Positions 53,490 through 61,636 of a stretch of DNA of 64,000 bases are shown piece by piece. Location: the NCBI GenBank assembly GCA_019113825.1, contig DXGR01000027.1:124001-188000 (forward strand), written 5' to 3'. The notes under the pieces were generated by a model. The model worked only from the letters and a program-made list of their open reading frames with translations. It had not been told where the DNA came from and ran no database searches. This DNA comes from Candidatus Stackebrandtia excrementipullorum. Lineage in GTDB: Bacteria > Actinomycetota > Actinomycetes > Mycobacteriales > Micromonosporaceae. The stretch's first letter is position 1, and every line of letters starts with the position of its first letter. The translations under genes and the position numbers were made by a program.

Positions 53490-54089
53490 CGAAACCACGA
53501 CGAATTGGTGCTCGGGGTCGTCATGGGCCACGGCCCCGTCCACCACCAGGTCCACAGTGTCGCGGGTGCCGTCGGCGGCGAAGTATTCGGTCTCCTGCCG
53601 CTGCCAGATTTTCAGGTGCCCTCGTAGCTCCTCACCGTCTCGGTCGAGAGCACGGCGCAGTCCGAGGTGTGAGGCGACGTCCAGATAGATGCGGTAGGCC
53701 GTCACATGACACCATCGCCGACCGGCCACCGACACTCCGTCGAGTATCAGGACTCCACCGGGATCGATGGTGTTCCATCCGGTCGCAAAACGTTGCCGTC
53801 GCCAGTCATAGGTCTGGTATTTCGCCGGTTGTCCGGCTGACAACGGCTCCGTGACCCAACACCGCAGCCGCGAATCGAAGCTGGTGGGATGGCCCCAGCC
53901 GTCGTACAGGTCATCGGTGTGCAGGATCGAGACGGCGGTGTGCTCGGCGAGTGCACGCTGAAGCCGGTCGGCGAAGCGCGTCTTACCCGCCCCCGACGGT
54001 CCGTCGACGGCCACCACCCTGGTTTCACCCAACGACGGCGAGCGCTCCATGACATCCAGAGCCAATTCCATATAGGAATATATTCCCAT
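52827..54089 (-). CDS. Uridine-kinase-like P-loop protein with stop-loss extension antisense to the M20 gene
   Basis: Residues about 1-200 (54089 to about 53490) form a uridine/pantothenate-kinase-like P-loop domain: AVDGPSGAGKTRFADRL (Walker A), LHTDDLYDGW, YDWRRQRF, LILDGVSVAGRR and LDVASHLGLRRALDRDG. Family members of this type are about 200 residues and end near the phrase VDGAVAHDDPEHQFV. Here no stop follows, and the frame runs another roughly 220 codons to 52827 directly antisense to the M20 dipeptidase gene, with a low-complexity, shadow-like sequence. The stop codon was probably lost, or a small indel changed the ending. The functional protein probably comprises only the first 200 residues plus an aberrant tail. 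Confidence 0.65.
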   Translation of the reverse strand: MGIYSYMELALDVMERSPSLGETRVVAVDGPSGAGKTRFADRLQRALAEHTAVSILHTDDLYDGWGHPTSFDSRLRCWVTEPLSAGQPAKYQTYDWRRQRFATGWNTIDPGGVLILDGVSVAGRRWCHVTAYRIYLDVASHLGLRRALDRDGEELRGHLKIWQRQETEYFAADGTRDTVDLVVDGAVAHDDPEHQFVVVSLPLQRVGHVAEQQCFGVADTTELFKMKAFVRAVRPGVGIFNPGDQNGRLREHLLKRRNKRNRAAHAHIDGRGAVPGFGERSSRSIERRTGSVDDAGVAALIQCDLKLCTPRYVGLQVTLQCLECGHVVVPGSQTNAYLGAGGRLERVRRLGGRRSVDAQYGGGRFGPQPFHEATGADELDTLQHPRLLAQPFLRHLQRRSHSLEQSIDRHITVVVVKCPQ

Positions 54090-54156
54090 AACATCACGGT
54101 AACAACAACGACCTGTCGCCTTGACAGACCGTATCGATGGCGACTATTCCTATATG
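54069..54156. promoter_or_regulatory. 12-bp inverted repeat pair around the kinase gene start
   Basis: CATATAGGAATA (54069-54080) recurs exactly inverted as TATTCCTATATG (54145-54156), with 64 bp between. The left copy covers an in-frame ATG of the kinase gene. The right copy lies 18 nt after a TTGACA at 54121-54126 on the plus strand and could act as a -10 (TATTCC). Confidence 0.45.
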
Positions 54157-54565
54157 CGGGTCAGCAAGTGGTTCGGGGCGCCCAAAGTCCGGTTCACCGG
54201 TCTCCTGGGCGCCCCGATCCGTACAAGTACACATAAAAACACCACTGCCCCGTCACGTTCCCTTCGCTGAATTCACAGCCGTCGGAGCCCCCAGAACAAC
54301 GGCATGACCGATGATTCCGCGGACCACGAGAATCCGTCGATCGAGGATCTCGGTCTCTTTTGTCCCGTCACCATGTGCTTCAACAACCGTAACGGGTGGC
54401 AGCGCCGCGGGCTTTCCACAGGCCGACGGTTATCCACAACCTCACCTGAACTCGCAGAAAAAACCACACCCTTTTGACCGGCCGGCCCCTTGCGACACAT
54501 CCTGAACCCACATGTCCGACCTGCTCGGCATCGACAGGTTCAATTCATCAACAAAGGGGAAAACC
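54090..54565. other. Region between the kinase-like gene and ssb
   Basis: 476 bp with a plus-strand promoter candidate (TTGACA 54121, TATTCC 54145) and one consensus DnaA box TTATCCACA at 54430-54438. A 57-codon ORF at 54304-54477 has no good ribosome site or recognisable domain, so I do not call it a gene. A single DnaA box is not evidence of an origin. Confidence 0.45.
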
Positions 54566-55033
54566 ATGTTCGACACCCTGATCACGGTTATCGGAAACGT
54601 GGCCACGAAACCGAACCGCCGCGAGCTCACCAACGGAAGCGTCACCGATTTTCGTATCGCGTCCACGTCACGTCGATACGACAGGGAAAAGGACGCATGG
54701 GTTGACGGCGACGAGTTGTTCATCAAGGTGTCGTGCTGGCGAACGCTGGGGGACAACACTCTCGAGTCCATCGACGTCGGGGACCCCATCATGGTCCGCG
54801 GCCGACTGTATTCAAGGCGCATCACCGAAAACGGCGGCTCAACAAGCAAGTACGTATACGAGATCAACGCTCAAACCGTCGGGCACGATCTTTCCCGAGG
54901 CGTATCGCAGTTTTCCCGCCGCCACGGGCGAACGCCCCCTCGGTCTCGACCTGCTTCCGAATTCAACGCCATCGTCGAAAGCATGGAAAAGGAGGAACGC
55001 CCGGCCGAGGCCCCGGTCGGCGCCGCAGCCTGA
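54566..55033 (+). CDS. ssb: Single-stranded DNA-binding protein (paralogue)
   Basis: A 155-residue SSB with an N-terminal OB fold: FDTLITVIGNVATKPNRRELTNGSVTDFRIASTSRRYD, then ELFIKVSCWRTLGDN and DPIMVRGRLYSRRI. It binds single-stranded DNA as a tetramer. The ATG at 54566 has AAAGGGG upstream. The C-terminal tail ends EAPVGAAA and lacks the acidic DDxPF-type tip that recruits partner proteins in the main bacterial SSB, and the tail is short, so this is probably a secondary paralogue (SsbB-like) rather than the replication SSB. There are no replication or rpsF/rpsR genes beside it. Confidence 0.92.
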   Translation: MFDTLITVIGNVATKPNRRELTNGSVTDFRIASTSRRYDREKDAWVDGDELFIKVSCWRTLGDNTLESIDVGDPIMVRGRLYSRRITENGGSTSKYVYEINAQTVGHDLSRGVSQFSRRHGRTPPRSRPASEFNAIVESMEKEERPAEAPVGAAA

Positions 55034-55450
55034 TCGGCGGCCCTCCACGCGCGCACGCGCATCGTTCGGGGGAAACCATTCGCCGGAGTCGACGAGGCGC
55101 CAGGAGGCACGGTGAAGCCGATGCGCTCACTTATTCGTCCACACGCACCGGCTCCAAATCCCCCAGGCGTACGATCACGCCCGTTGGGGGGCCAGCGCGG
55201 TTGTGCTTTGTGAGTGACGCCACTCGGCAGGCCACAGTGTTCCGGTGTGAGCCTTGAAGCGTCATCCTCCGTGACGGTGTCGACGGTGCCGTTTTGCGCC
55301 GTCGGCACCGCGCCGAAACAAACAACCAGGTCAGTCGATGCACAGACGTCGATTCACAGCAGCAACGCTCCGGTGGTGATAACCGGTCGCACTCGGCTAC
55401 AGGCAGACGATAGTCTTTCATGGGCACTCTTGACTGTGTGCCCACCGAAA
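55034..55450. other. Gap between ssb and tRNA-Arg, no firm gene
   Basis: 417 bp. On the minus strand a 44-codon ORF (ATG 55258 to stop at 55131; MTLQGSHRNTVACRVASLTK, ending DLEPVRVDE) reads somewhat like a small basic protein, and GGAGG directly abuts its ATG. The spacing is too short for a confident call. Nothing else stands out. Confidence 0.35.
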
Positions 55451-55526
55451 GCGCCCGTAGCTCAGCGGATAGAGCAGCAGACTTCTAATCTGACGGTCGC
55501 AGGTTCGATCCCTGCCGGGCGCGCCA
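55451..55526 (+). tRNA. tRNA-Arg (anticodon UCU)
   Basis: A full cloverleaf can be drawn: acceptor GCGCCCG/CGGGCGC, D-arm with AGCTCAGCGGATAGAGC, anticodon stem CAGA/TCTG around loop CTTCTAA (anticodon TCT), T-arm GCAGGTTCGATCCCTGC, discriminator G and an encoded CCA end. It reads AGA codons, which are rare in GC-rich genomes. Confidence 0.96.
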
Positions 55527-55877
55527 TCAGGCGAAACATTCGTTTTTCCTCTGAGACGGCTCCGGTACAGCAACATACCGACGTACTGTGCACCAGACAA
55601 ACAACCTGAACGTCTTCGACCGTGGTGACGTCGAAATCGCCGACACATCGCACCATCACCGGTATCAGCGCTATCAAGTCGAGCCTAAGACTCCGGCTCA
55701 TACGTCGCCCCCTACGCGGAGGTTCCGCATCGCCGCCCGGTTCGGGTAGAGCGCGCGCGAGCAAGGGCCGATGTTTCCAGCCCACGGATGTCCTGTGAAC
55801 CGGCACGAGGGAATTCATGTCTCACTATGTTGTTGAAGACGGCAGGCGACAAGCGGGTGGAAGTGGGCGTGAGCGGC

Positions 55878-56975
55878 ATGCAGTTCGGAATATTCACCGT
55901 GGGAGACGTGACACGCGATCCCACCACCGGGAAAACCCCCACGGAGGCCGAACGCATTCAGGCCACGGTTCGCATTGCGAAGAAGGCCGAAGAGGTCGGC
56001 TTGGATGTGTTCGCCACCGGCGAGCACCACAACCCACCGTTCGTGCCGTCGTCACCGACCACCCTGCTGGGCTTTATCGCCGCACAGACCAGTCGGTTGA
56101 TCCTGTCCACGTCCACCACTCTCATCACGACGAACGATCCGGTAAAGATCGCCGAGGACTTCGCCGTCTTGCAGCACCTGTCGAACGGCCGTGTCGACGT
56201 GATGTTGGGACGCGGCAACACCGGCCCGGTCTACCCGTGGTTCGGCGAGGATATTCGACAGGCGGTCCCCCTCACGGTCGAAAAATATGATCTTCTGCGA
56301 CGGCTGTGGCGTGAGGATGTCGTCAACTGGGAGGGAAGATTTCGCACACCCCTGCAGTCCTTTACTTTGGCACCACGGCCGCTGGACGGCGTACCGCCGT
56401 TCGTCTGGCACGGATCCATTCGAACCCCGGAGATCGCCGAGCTGGCCGCCTTTCACGGAGACGGCTTCTTCTCCAACCACATCTTCTGGCCTCCCTCTCA
56501 CACTCGACAGCTGGTCCAGCTGTATCGACGTCGCTTCGAACATCACGGCCACGGAAGTGCCGCCGAGGCGATCGTCGGGCTGGGGGGACAGGTGTTCATT
56601 CGCAAGAACAGCCAGGATGCGATACGGGAGTTTCGCCCGTATTTCAACGAGGCGCCCGTGTACGGGCACGGCCCGTCGCTGGAGGAGTTCACAGCGCAGA
56701 CTCCGTTGACCGTCGGGTCTCCGCAGGAAGCCATCGACAAAACGCTCGGTTTCCGTGAATACGTGGGCGACTACCAGCGTCAGTTGTTCCTTATCGACCA
56801 TGCGGGGCTCCCCCTCAAAACCGTGTTGGAGCAGCTGGATCTACTGGGCGAAGAGGTCCTCCCCACCCTGCGGCGGGAGTTCGCTTCCCGTCGATCTCCC
56901 GAAGCACCTTCGGCCCCCACTCACGCGTCTCTGGTTGAAACCCAACGCAGCGTGGATAACAAGGAGGACACGTGA
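55878..56975 (+). CDS. CE1758-family FMN-dependent luciferase-like monooxygenase
   Basis: A 365-residue (beta/alpha)8 luciferase-like monooxygenase that uses reduced FMN and oxygen. The conserved run from MQFGIFTVGDV through GLDVFATGEHHNPPFVPSSP, VMLGRGNTGPVYPWFG, VGLGGQVFIRKNSQDA and YQRQLFLIDHAGLPLKTV matches the corynebacterial CE1758-type subfamily closely. The family's usual Met is at 55878; earlier in-frame starts (55788, 55827) add unrelated residues. The gene overlaps the following FMN reductase gene by GTGA, so oxygenase and flavin supply are made together. The natural substrate is not known. Confidence 0.94.
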   Translation: MQFGIFTVGDVTRDPTTGKTPTEAERIQATVRIAKKAEEVGLDVFATGEHHNPPFVPSSPTTLLGFIAAQTSRLILSTSTTLITTNDPVKIAEDFAVLQHLSNGRVDVMLGRGNTGPVYPWFGEDIRQAVPLTVEKYDLLRRLWREDVVNWEGRFRTPLQSFTLAPRPLDGVPPFVWHGSIRTPEIAELAAFHGDGFFSNHIFWPPSHTRQLVQLYRRRFEHHGHGSAAEAIVGLGGQVFIRKNSQDAIREFRPYFNEAPVYGHGPSLEEFTAQTPLTVGSPQEAIDKTLGFREYVGDYQRQLFLIDHAGLPLKTVLEQLDLLGEEVLPTLRREFASRRSPEAPSAPTHASLVETQRSVDNKEDT

Positions 56976-57607
56976 CAACGCGCCTGGCAGTGGTCAGCGG
57001 CGGTCTACGGCAACCCTCGTCGACACGGTTGCTGGCCGATCGCATCGAATCCGCCGTCCGCCACCGGCTTACCCGCACCGGAGTGGAGTCGACGGTTACG
57101 GTCATCGAACTTCGTCCGTTGGCGCGCGCCGTCACCGATGCGATGCTGACCGGATTCGGGACCCCCGAACTGGAAACGACCTTTCAAGCGCTGTCCTCGG
57201 CGGATGGTCTGATCGCCGTGACACCGGCGTTCAACGCTTCGTTCAGCGGACTCTTCAAGTCCTTCTTCGATGTGGTTCCCGAGGAGACCCTGGCGGGAAT
57301 ACCGGTGCTGATCGGTGCGACCGGTGGAACGGAACGACATTCGTTGGTGTTGGAGCACGCGTTGCGCCCGATGTTCTCCTACCTGCACGCGGTGGTGTCC
57401 CCGACCGGCGTATATGCGGCCACCGACGACTTCGGAGCCGGAGAGTCTTCACCGCTGAACCGCAGGATCGAGCGCGCCGCCGAAGATTTCACCCGACTGC
57501 TTCGCTCGTGCGGAACGAGACAGGCCCCCGACGCCTGGAGCGACGAGTTGTCCGCCATGGAGAAACTGCTCGCGGACAACAGCCGCAGAGACGATGCCGA
57601 GGACTGA
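56972..57607 (+). CDS. CE1759-family FMN reductase
   Basis: A 211-residue NAD(P)H-dependent FMN reductase of the flavodoxin-like fold. The phosphate-binding loop is VVSGGLRQPSSTRLLADRI, and the flavin-contact segment is VTPAFNASFSGLFKSFFDV. It should provide FMNH2 to the overlapping luciferase-like monooxygenase. The start is GTG 56972, overlapping the upstream stop (GTGA). The C-terminus ends in an acidic tail. A long hairpin 28 bp downstream may end the transcript. Confidence 0.92.
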   Translation: MTTRLAVVSGGLRQPSSTRLLADRIESAVRHRLTRTGVESTVTVIELRPLARAVTDAMLTGFGTPELETTFQALSSADGLIAVTPAFNASFSGLFKSFFDVVPEETLAGIPVLIGATGGTERHSLVLEHALRPMFSYLHAVVSPTGVYAATDDFGAGESSPLNRRIERAAEDFTRLLRSCGTRQAPDAWSDELSAMEKLLADNSRRDDAED

Positions 57608-58099
57608 CGACCGCGAACGGTGTCGCATGGTCACCCGTCCCAAGCCGCATCATGCGGCGATGGGGACGATCGTCCGGTCATACCCCGCCATGCCGTCGAG
57701 CGGTTCGTGACCACATCAATGACCGGCAGAGTATGTGGTCGCCTCGATCATTGCAGAGCCGTCCATCATAGATCGGCGGCAGTAACCCGAAACCGCGCAT
57801 CGTGTCTTCCGATCTGGTCGCGAATGCGTGGGATGACGGTCTCGGTTTTGAACGATTGTGCACGGTGCTCATTGCCTGATTGAGCCAGTGGCATAACGTG
57901 GACTTTTATGTCGGCTTTGCTGAGCGGGGCCCGTCGGTGATGCCATCCGAAGGATACGAGGTGGATCCACCACCGGACGGTATGGCACGAACGACCACTC
58001 CAACGATCAACCATCACCGTCGCATGGGGTCGGTCGCAACCCCAGCGAGGTTCGTTTTCACCGCCGCCTTCACGCCTCATGGCGACTACAGTGGTCGGT
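57608..58099. other. 492-bp gap before the methyltransferase gene, no supported gene
   Basis: Apart from the hairpin at 57636-57668 nothing convincing is seen. ORFs on both strands have unnatural compositions. A stretch near 57800-57880 can be read on the plus strand as DLVANAWDDGLGFERLC before a stop. It looks protein-like but lacks a start, so a decayed gene is possible. Confidence 0.4.
57636..57668 (+). terminator. Probable terminator hairpin after the FMN reductase gene
   Basis: An inner 7-bp stem GCCGCAT/ATGCGGC (57644-57650, 57652-57658) and an outer 6-bp stem CGTCCC/GGGACG (57636-57641, 57663-57668) form one long interrupted hairpin without a T-tract. Confidence 0.5.
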
Positions 58100-58906
58100 A
58101 TGACCAGCAAGGCGGATCCACAGCAGGTACGCGACGCCATGTACGGACATGTGAATCTCGGCGGGTTCGCGTTGTTCTCCGGCGGCTTCATCAACTACGG
58201 CTATTGGCCTTCCCCGCTCCCTTCCGGCGCTATCAGCCATCGGGCGCGGACCGAGAGTCAGGCCGAGCTTTACCGACAGGTGGTTTCACGGCTGAACGTT
58301 TCGGAACAGGACACGCTGCTGGAATTGGGTGTGGGGATCGGAGCGGGCGCGGTCACCGTAATCGACGAGTTTCGTCCTGCTCGGCTGTTCGGTGTCGATC
58401 TTTCGACAGAGCAGATCGAGCGGGCACGGCAAACGATCGCCGGTACCGACGCTGCCGACCGCATCGAGTTGAGACGGGGTTCGGTGACAGCGCTTCCGCT
58501 ACAAGACGGTTCTTGTGAGGGTGTCTACTCGATCGAGGTGCTTCAGCACGTCGACGACCTGGGCGCTGTGGCGACCGAGGTCGAACGTGTGCTGAAACCG
58601 AAGGGACGGTTCTGCGCGGCGACGTTTTTCGGCTCGGGAGGGCTTGACCCATCCGGTCTGACGGAGCTGCTCGAGACGGTGGGCAACGGTGCCGATGTCA
58701 TACGACCGGTCGACGATTTCGCGGCTGCGTTGACCGAAGCCGGTTTGAGAAACGTGGAGGTGACCAATGTGGGCGACCACGTGTGGGAGGGCATGGACCG
58801 TTGGATTTCTCAAACCGAGTTTGCCGACACGTGGGCACGCAACTGGGTTCGGGCCTGGCGTGACGGTTTCATCGACTACTACGTGGTGAGTGCCCGCAAA
58901 GCATGA
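58100..58906 (+). CDS. SAM-dependent class I methyltransferase
   Basis: A 268-residue Rossmann-fold methyltransferase (Methyltransf_11 type). SAM-binding motif I is LLELGVGIGAGAV, with the acidic ribose-contact residue in LFGVDLSTEQIERAR. Motif IV reads GVYSIEVLQHV and post-motif residues LKPKGRFCAATFF. The N-terminal part (LGGFALFSGGFINYGYWPS) is like small-molecule methyltransferases with an LNxGYW-type start. The ATG at 58100 is used, with no strong ribosome site. The substrate is unknown, and the gene stands alone between two gaps. Confidence 0.88.
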   Translation: MTSKADPQQVRDAMYGHVNLGGFALFSGGFINYGYWPSPLPSGAISHRARTESQAELYRQVVSRLNVSEQDTLLELGVGIGAGAVTVIDEFRPARLFGVDLSTEQIERARQTIAGTDAADRIELRRGSVTALPLQDGSCEGVYSIEVLQHVDDLGAVATEVERVLKPKGRFCAATFFGSGGLDPSGLTELLETVGNGADVIRPVDDFAAALTEAGLRNVEVTNVGDHVWEGMDRWISQTEFADTWARNWVRAWRDGFIDYYVVSARKA

Positions 58907-59009
58907 GGACGAGCACCGTGGATAAGCGTGTCTCGACGACCTCCGTTACGGGATCATCGAGCCGGCGTGCCCTTGACTGCGCCATGTCCCAGAGCACAAG
59001 CCATATGAG

Positions 59010-59041
59010 TTGACACTCAAAGCTAATGGCATTAGCTTTGA
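59010..59041 (+). promoter_or_regulatory. Promoter with perfect palindromic operator
   Basis: TTGACA (59010-59015) and TAGCTT (59033-59038) are 17 nt apart. The spacer and -10 are covered by a 25-bp perfect palindrome with a single central base, TCAAAGCTAATG-G-CATTAGCTTTGA (59017-59041). This is the layout of a repressor operator (TetR/MarR size) directly before the hydrolase gene. Confidence 0.75.
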
Positions 59042-59067
59042 TGAATCACCCACTCACGGAGGTTCCG

Positions 59068-59862
59068 GTGACCCCACGGCAACTCACGCTCACCGACGGT
59101 TCCATCGCCTACGACGTGATCGGCCAACCCGCAGGTCCACTCGTCGTCTGCGTTCACGGCCTGGGAGACACGCGGGCCTCCTACCGTTTCCTGGCTCCCG
59201 CGCTCGCCGCAACCGGCCACCGTGTCGCGACCATGGACGTCCGTGGTCATGGAGATTCCAGCGCCGATTGGCCCGCCTATTCGACTCCCGCAGTCGCCGA
59301 CGACATCACCGCGTTGATCCATCATCTCGGTGGCCCGGCCGTCGTCGTCGGCCATTCATTCGCCGCAGGCTCGGCCGCAATGGTCGCCGAGCGTTCACCC
59401 GAGCTCGTGGAGGGTCTGGTCATGCTCGGGCCCGCCGTGCACCACCCGCCCATGGGCTTCTTCATCCGACAGATGGCCCGGCTGGTGGCGTCCAGTCCAC
59501 TGTTGTGGACCCGGTACTACGCGTCACTTCATCCAGGTGCCAAACCTGCCGACTTTCGTGAATACACGACCGGCCTCAAAACGAAGCTACGACGCCCGGG
59601 CCGCATGCTGCCGGTCAGGAGGCTTTTGGAGTCTTTCAGTCCGGACACCGACGCCGACCTGAGCCGGGTTACCACACCGACCACCATCATCATGGGCGGA
59701 CGCGACGGCGACTTCGACGACCCGTCTGCCGAAGCAGCCCGCATCCGCGACGAGCTCGCCGGCCCGGGCACGGTTCACGTGCTCAAAACCTCCGGACACT
59801 ACCCACATGTCGACGACGCTAAGGCCACCAACACGATCGTCAACGATTTTCTTGCGAAGTGA
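59068..59862 (+). CDS. Alpha/beta fold hydrolase
   Basis: A 264-residue alpha/beta hydrolase. The HG motif is in VVCVHGLGDTRAS, the nucleophile Ser in VVVGHSFAAGSA near residue 92, the acid around IMGGRDGDF and the catalytic His in KTSGHYPHVDD, so the Ser-Asp-His triad is intact. The GTG at 59068 has GGAGG 6 nt upstream and is preferred to ATG 59041, which lies within the palindromic operator, and to the earlier start at 59026. It is probably an inducible esterase, lactonase or C-C hydrolase controlled by a repressor not encoded in the window. It ends 3 bp from the convergent heparinase gene. Confidence 0.9.
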   Translation: MTPRQLTLTDGSIAYDVIGQPAGPLVVCVHGLGDTRASYRFLAPALAATGHRVATMDVRGHGDSSADWPAYSTPAVADDITALIHHLGGPAVVVGHSFAAGSAAMVAERSPELVEGLVMLGPAVHHPPMGFFIRQMARLVASSPLLWTRYYASLHPGAKPADFREYTTGLKTKLRRPGRMLPVRRLLESFSPDTDADLSRVTTPTTIIMGGRDGDFDDPSAEAARIRDELAGPGTVHVLKTSGHYPHVDDAKATNTIVNDFLAK

Positions 59863-59865
59863 AGC

Positions 59866-61599
59866 TCACCTTCCGGGCTCGACAACGAATACGAATCCGT
59901 GTGTCGCAGCGGTGGCGCCGGTCAGCGTCAATCGGTACACCGTGTCCGGGTGCGCCCGGTGGTCAAGGGTGTCGATTCTTTCCACCATGACGTCCCACTC
60001 CCCCTCGTAGTGCAACGTGAGACTGCCGCCCCGGTGCTGCCAGACGATGCGGTCGTCGCCGGGACACGGCTTCACCCGGCTGATAAAGCGCTCCACGAGG
60101 TCAACCGTTTGGCTTCCGAAGGAGTCGATGAGGACAAGCCGTGTTCCGTCCCACTCGAATCGTCGACGAACGGGATGTCCCGCGTATAGGGCCGACAGGT
60201 CGAGTTCCAGGGCGACCCGGTCGGTCTCCTCAACATATTCGACGACGTGGGCCGCCACCGGACCGCATATCTGGTCGACACCGCCAACGCGGGGAACGCT
60301 GTGGCCGGCCGCCGAGGTGTGCAGTGCATCGTATCGGCGGGTTCCGAAGTAGTCCGCATCGTAGACACCCGCTCCGAGGTCTGTGATCAGCTGCTCGCCG
60401 CCGACCGCCAACAGAAACGAACCGACGTCGAGGTGGTTGTGAGGTTCATCGTTGCTGCCACCTTTGGCCGCGAACGCAACCCCGTTGCCACTCCGAGCGA
60501 TGAGCCACGCCAGGTCCGGCAACCACGTGACGCCTTCGGTCGCAGGCGAATCGACGACCTCCGCGTTTGACCACAGGATCGTCCGAGACAGGTGGGCCCA
60601 GCGATAACAGTGGTCGTCGTCGAAATCCGAGATTCGAGCGATGTGGGGCGGCCGGACCCCCAGGCGACGTGTCAAGTAGGAGATCAAACCGGTCGGTGGA
60701 ACAGACCTGTCGGAGCCGTCGGAGAAGCTGACACAACGGCCCTTTCCCAGATCGATCGCCGCCGGGAAGGCTGCGATGTGTTCGGTGCCCGTCAAGAGGT
60801 CCAGGCCGGTCCGCTCCATCAAGGCGTGGGCGTAATAAACGAAGTAGCCGTAACCGTAGACCCAGTAGTCCATGCCTTCGGAGCAACCTCCGTCCGTCCC
60901 GAATCCGGACAGGAAAGACGTGAGAATCCTTTGTACCCGCTCGATGAGCGCCACCGATCTCAGAGAATCTTTCTCCAAGATCAAACCGGCCATGCCGGCG
61001 GCTCCTGCGCATACGGCCGCCCAATTGTTGGTGGCGGTCTCCCACCACCGTGCCCGCGGCTCGTCCAAAAACGGCGACAGGACCCGTCGATTGATCTCGT
61101 TGTGAACCCTCCGCACGACGGGTCCGTCCACTTCCTCGGCTAGAAGGGTGACAATCTCGGCCAGCGCATGTGCAGTCTCCGCAGCAAACAGGTCGATGCA
61201 CCGGTCATACCCCATTCCCAGGGTGGTGTTGAAACGATGGTGCGCCGGGACCGCCCAGCTGTATTCGCTACAGATCTCCCACAGGATGTCCTCCAGCCGC
61301 CGGATCGCCGAGGTGTCGCCGTCGATGAGGGCCACGGCGGCCACGGAGTTGAGCCGACGACGACGTTCGAAGTACCGTTCTTCGTATTCGCTCCGATCGC
61401 CGGTTTCGGCATAGGCGCGAAAAAGCCGGTAGGGCAGATCGGGAAGCGGGCCTTCTCGTCCGGCGTCGAGCCGCAGCTGTGTTAGCAGGGCGGACAGGTG
61501 CGGCCGCATCGCTGCGGCCGCAAACTCTGCTCGTGTATAGGCCGGTCCAGGCGCCGCGGCGGTCGCCACAGCGTCGTTAATGCGTTGATGGCCGTACAC
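59866..61599 (-). CDS. Heparinase II/III family protein (polysaccharide lyase-like)
   Basis: A 577-residue protein with an N-terminal helical toroid and a C-terminal beta-sandwich, the heparinase II/III layout. Family-type phrases are NNWAAVCAGAAGMAGL in the toroid (N-N-W), GGCSEGMDYWVYGYGYFVYY with conserved Tyr residues, and EPHNHLDVGSFLLAVGGEQLITDLG, which carries the metal/catalytic His. No signal peptide is visible, so cytoplasmic action on imported uronate-containing oligosaccharides is possible. The start is GTG 61599 with GGAGG about 7 nt upstream. The gene is separate from the downstream hydrolase and follows a membrane-protein gene on the same strand. Confidence 0.85.
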   Translation of the reverse strand: MYGHQRINDAVATAAAPGPAYTRAEFAAAAMRPHLSALLTQLRLDAGREGPLPDLPYRLFRAYAETGDRSEYEERYFERRRRLNSVAAVALIDGDTSAIRRLEDILWEICSEYSWAVPAHHRFNTTLGMGYDRCIDLFAAETAHALAEIVTLLAEEVDGPVVRRVHNEINRRVLSPFLDEPRARWWETATNNWAAVCAGAAGMAGLILEKDSLRSVALIERVQRILTSFLSGFGTDGGCSEGMDYWVYGYGYFVYYAHALMERTGLDLLTGTEHIAAFPAAIDLGKGRCVSFSDGSDRSVPPTGLISYLTRRLGVRPPHIARISDFDDDHCYRWAHLSRTILWSNAEVVDSPATEGVTWLPDLAWLIARSGNGVAFAAKGGSNDEPHNHLDVGSFLLAVGGEQLITDLGAGVYDADYFGTRRYDALHTSAAGHSVPRVGGVDQICGPVAAHVVEYVEETDRVALELDLSALYAGHPVRRRFEWDGTRLVLIDSFGSQTVDLVERFISRVKPCPGDDRIVWQHRGGSLTLHYEGEWDVMVERIDTLDHRAHPDTVYRLTLTGATAATHGFVFVVEPGR

Positions 61600-61636
61600 G
61601 GGGTGCCTCCACAGTGGGTGTGTTCCTGGCTTGAGG

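Noticed and set aside
54430..54438. A possible replication origin from the DnaA box
   Set aside because: Only one consensus box is present, with no dnaA/dnaN neighbours or AT-rich unwinding element.
54304..54477. A 57-codon ORF between the kinase-like gene and ssb
   Set aside because: No convincing ribosome site, no known domain, and it includes the DnaA-box segment.
57608..58099. A possible pseudogene in the gap before the methyltransferase
   Set aside because: A short protein-like stretch is visible near 57800-57880, but no start, family or second exon-like fragment supports a call.
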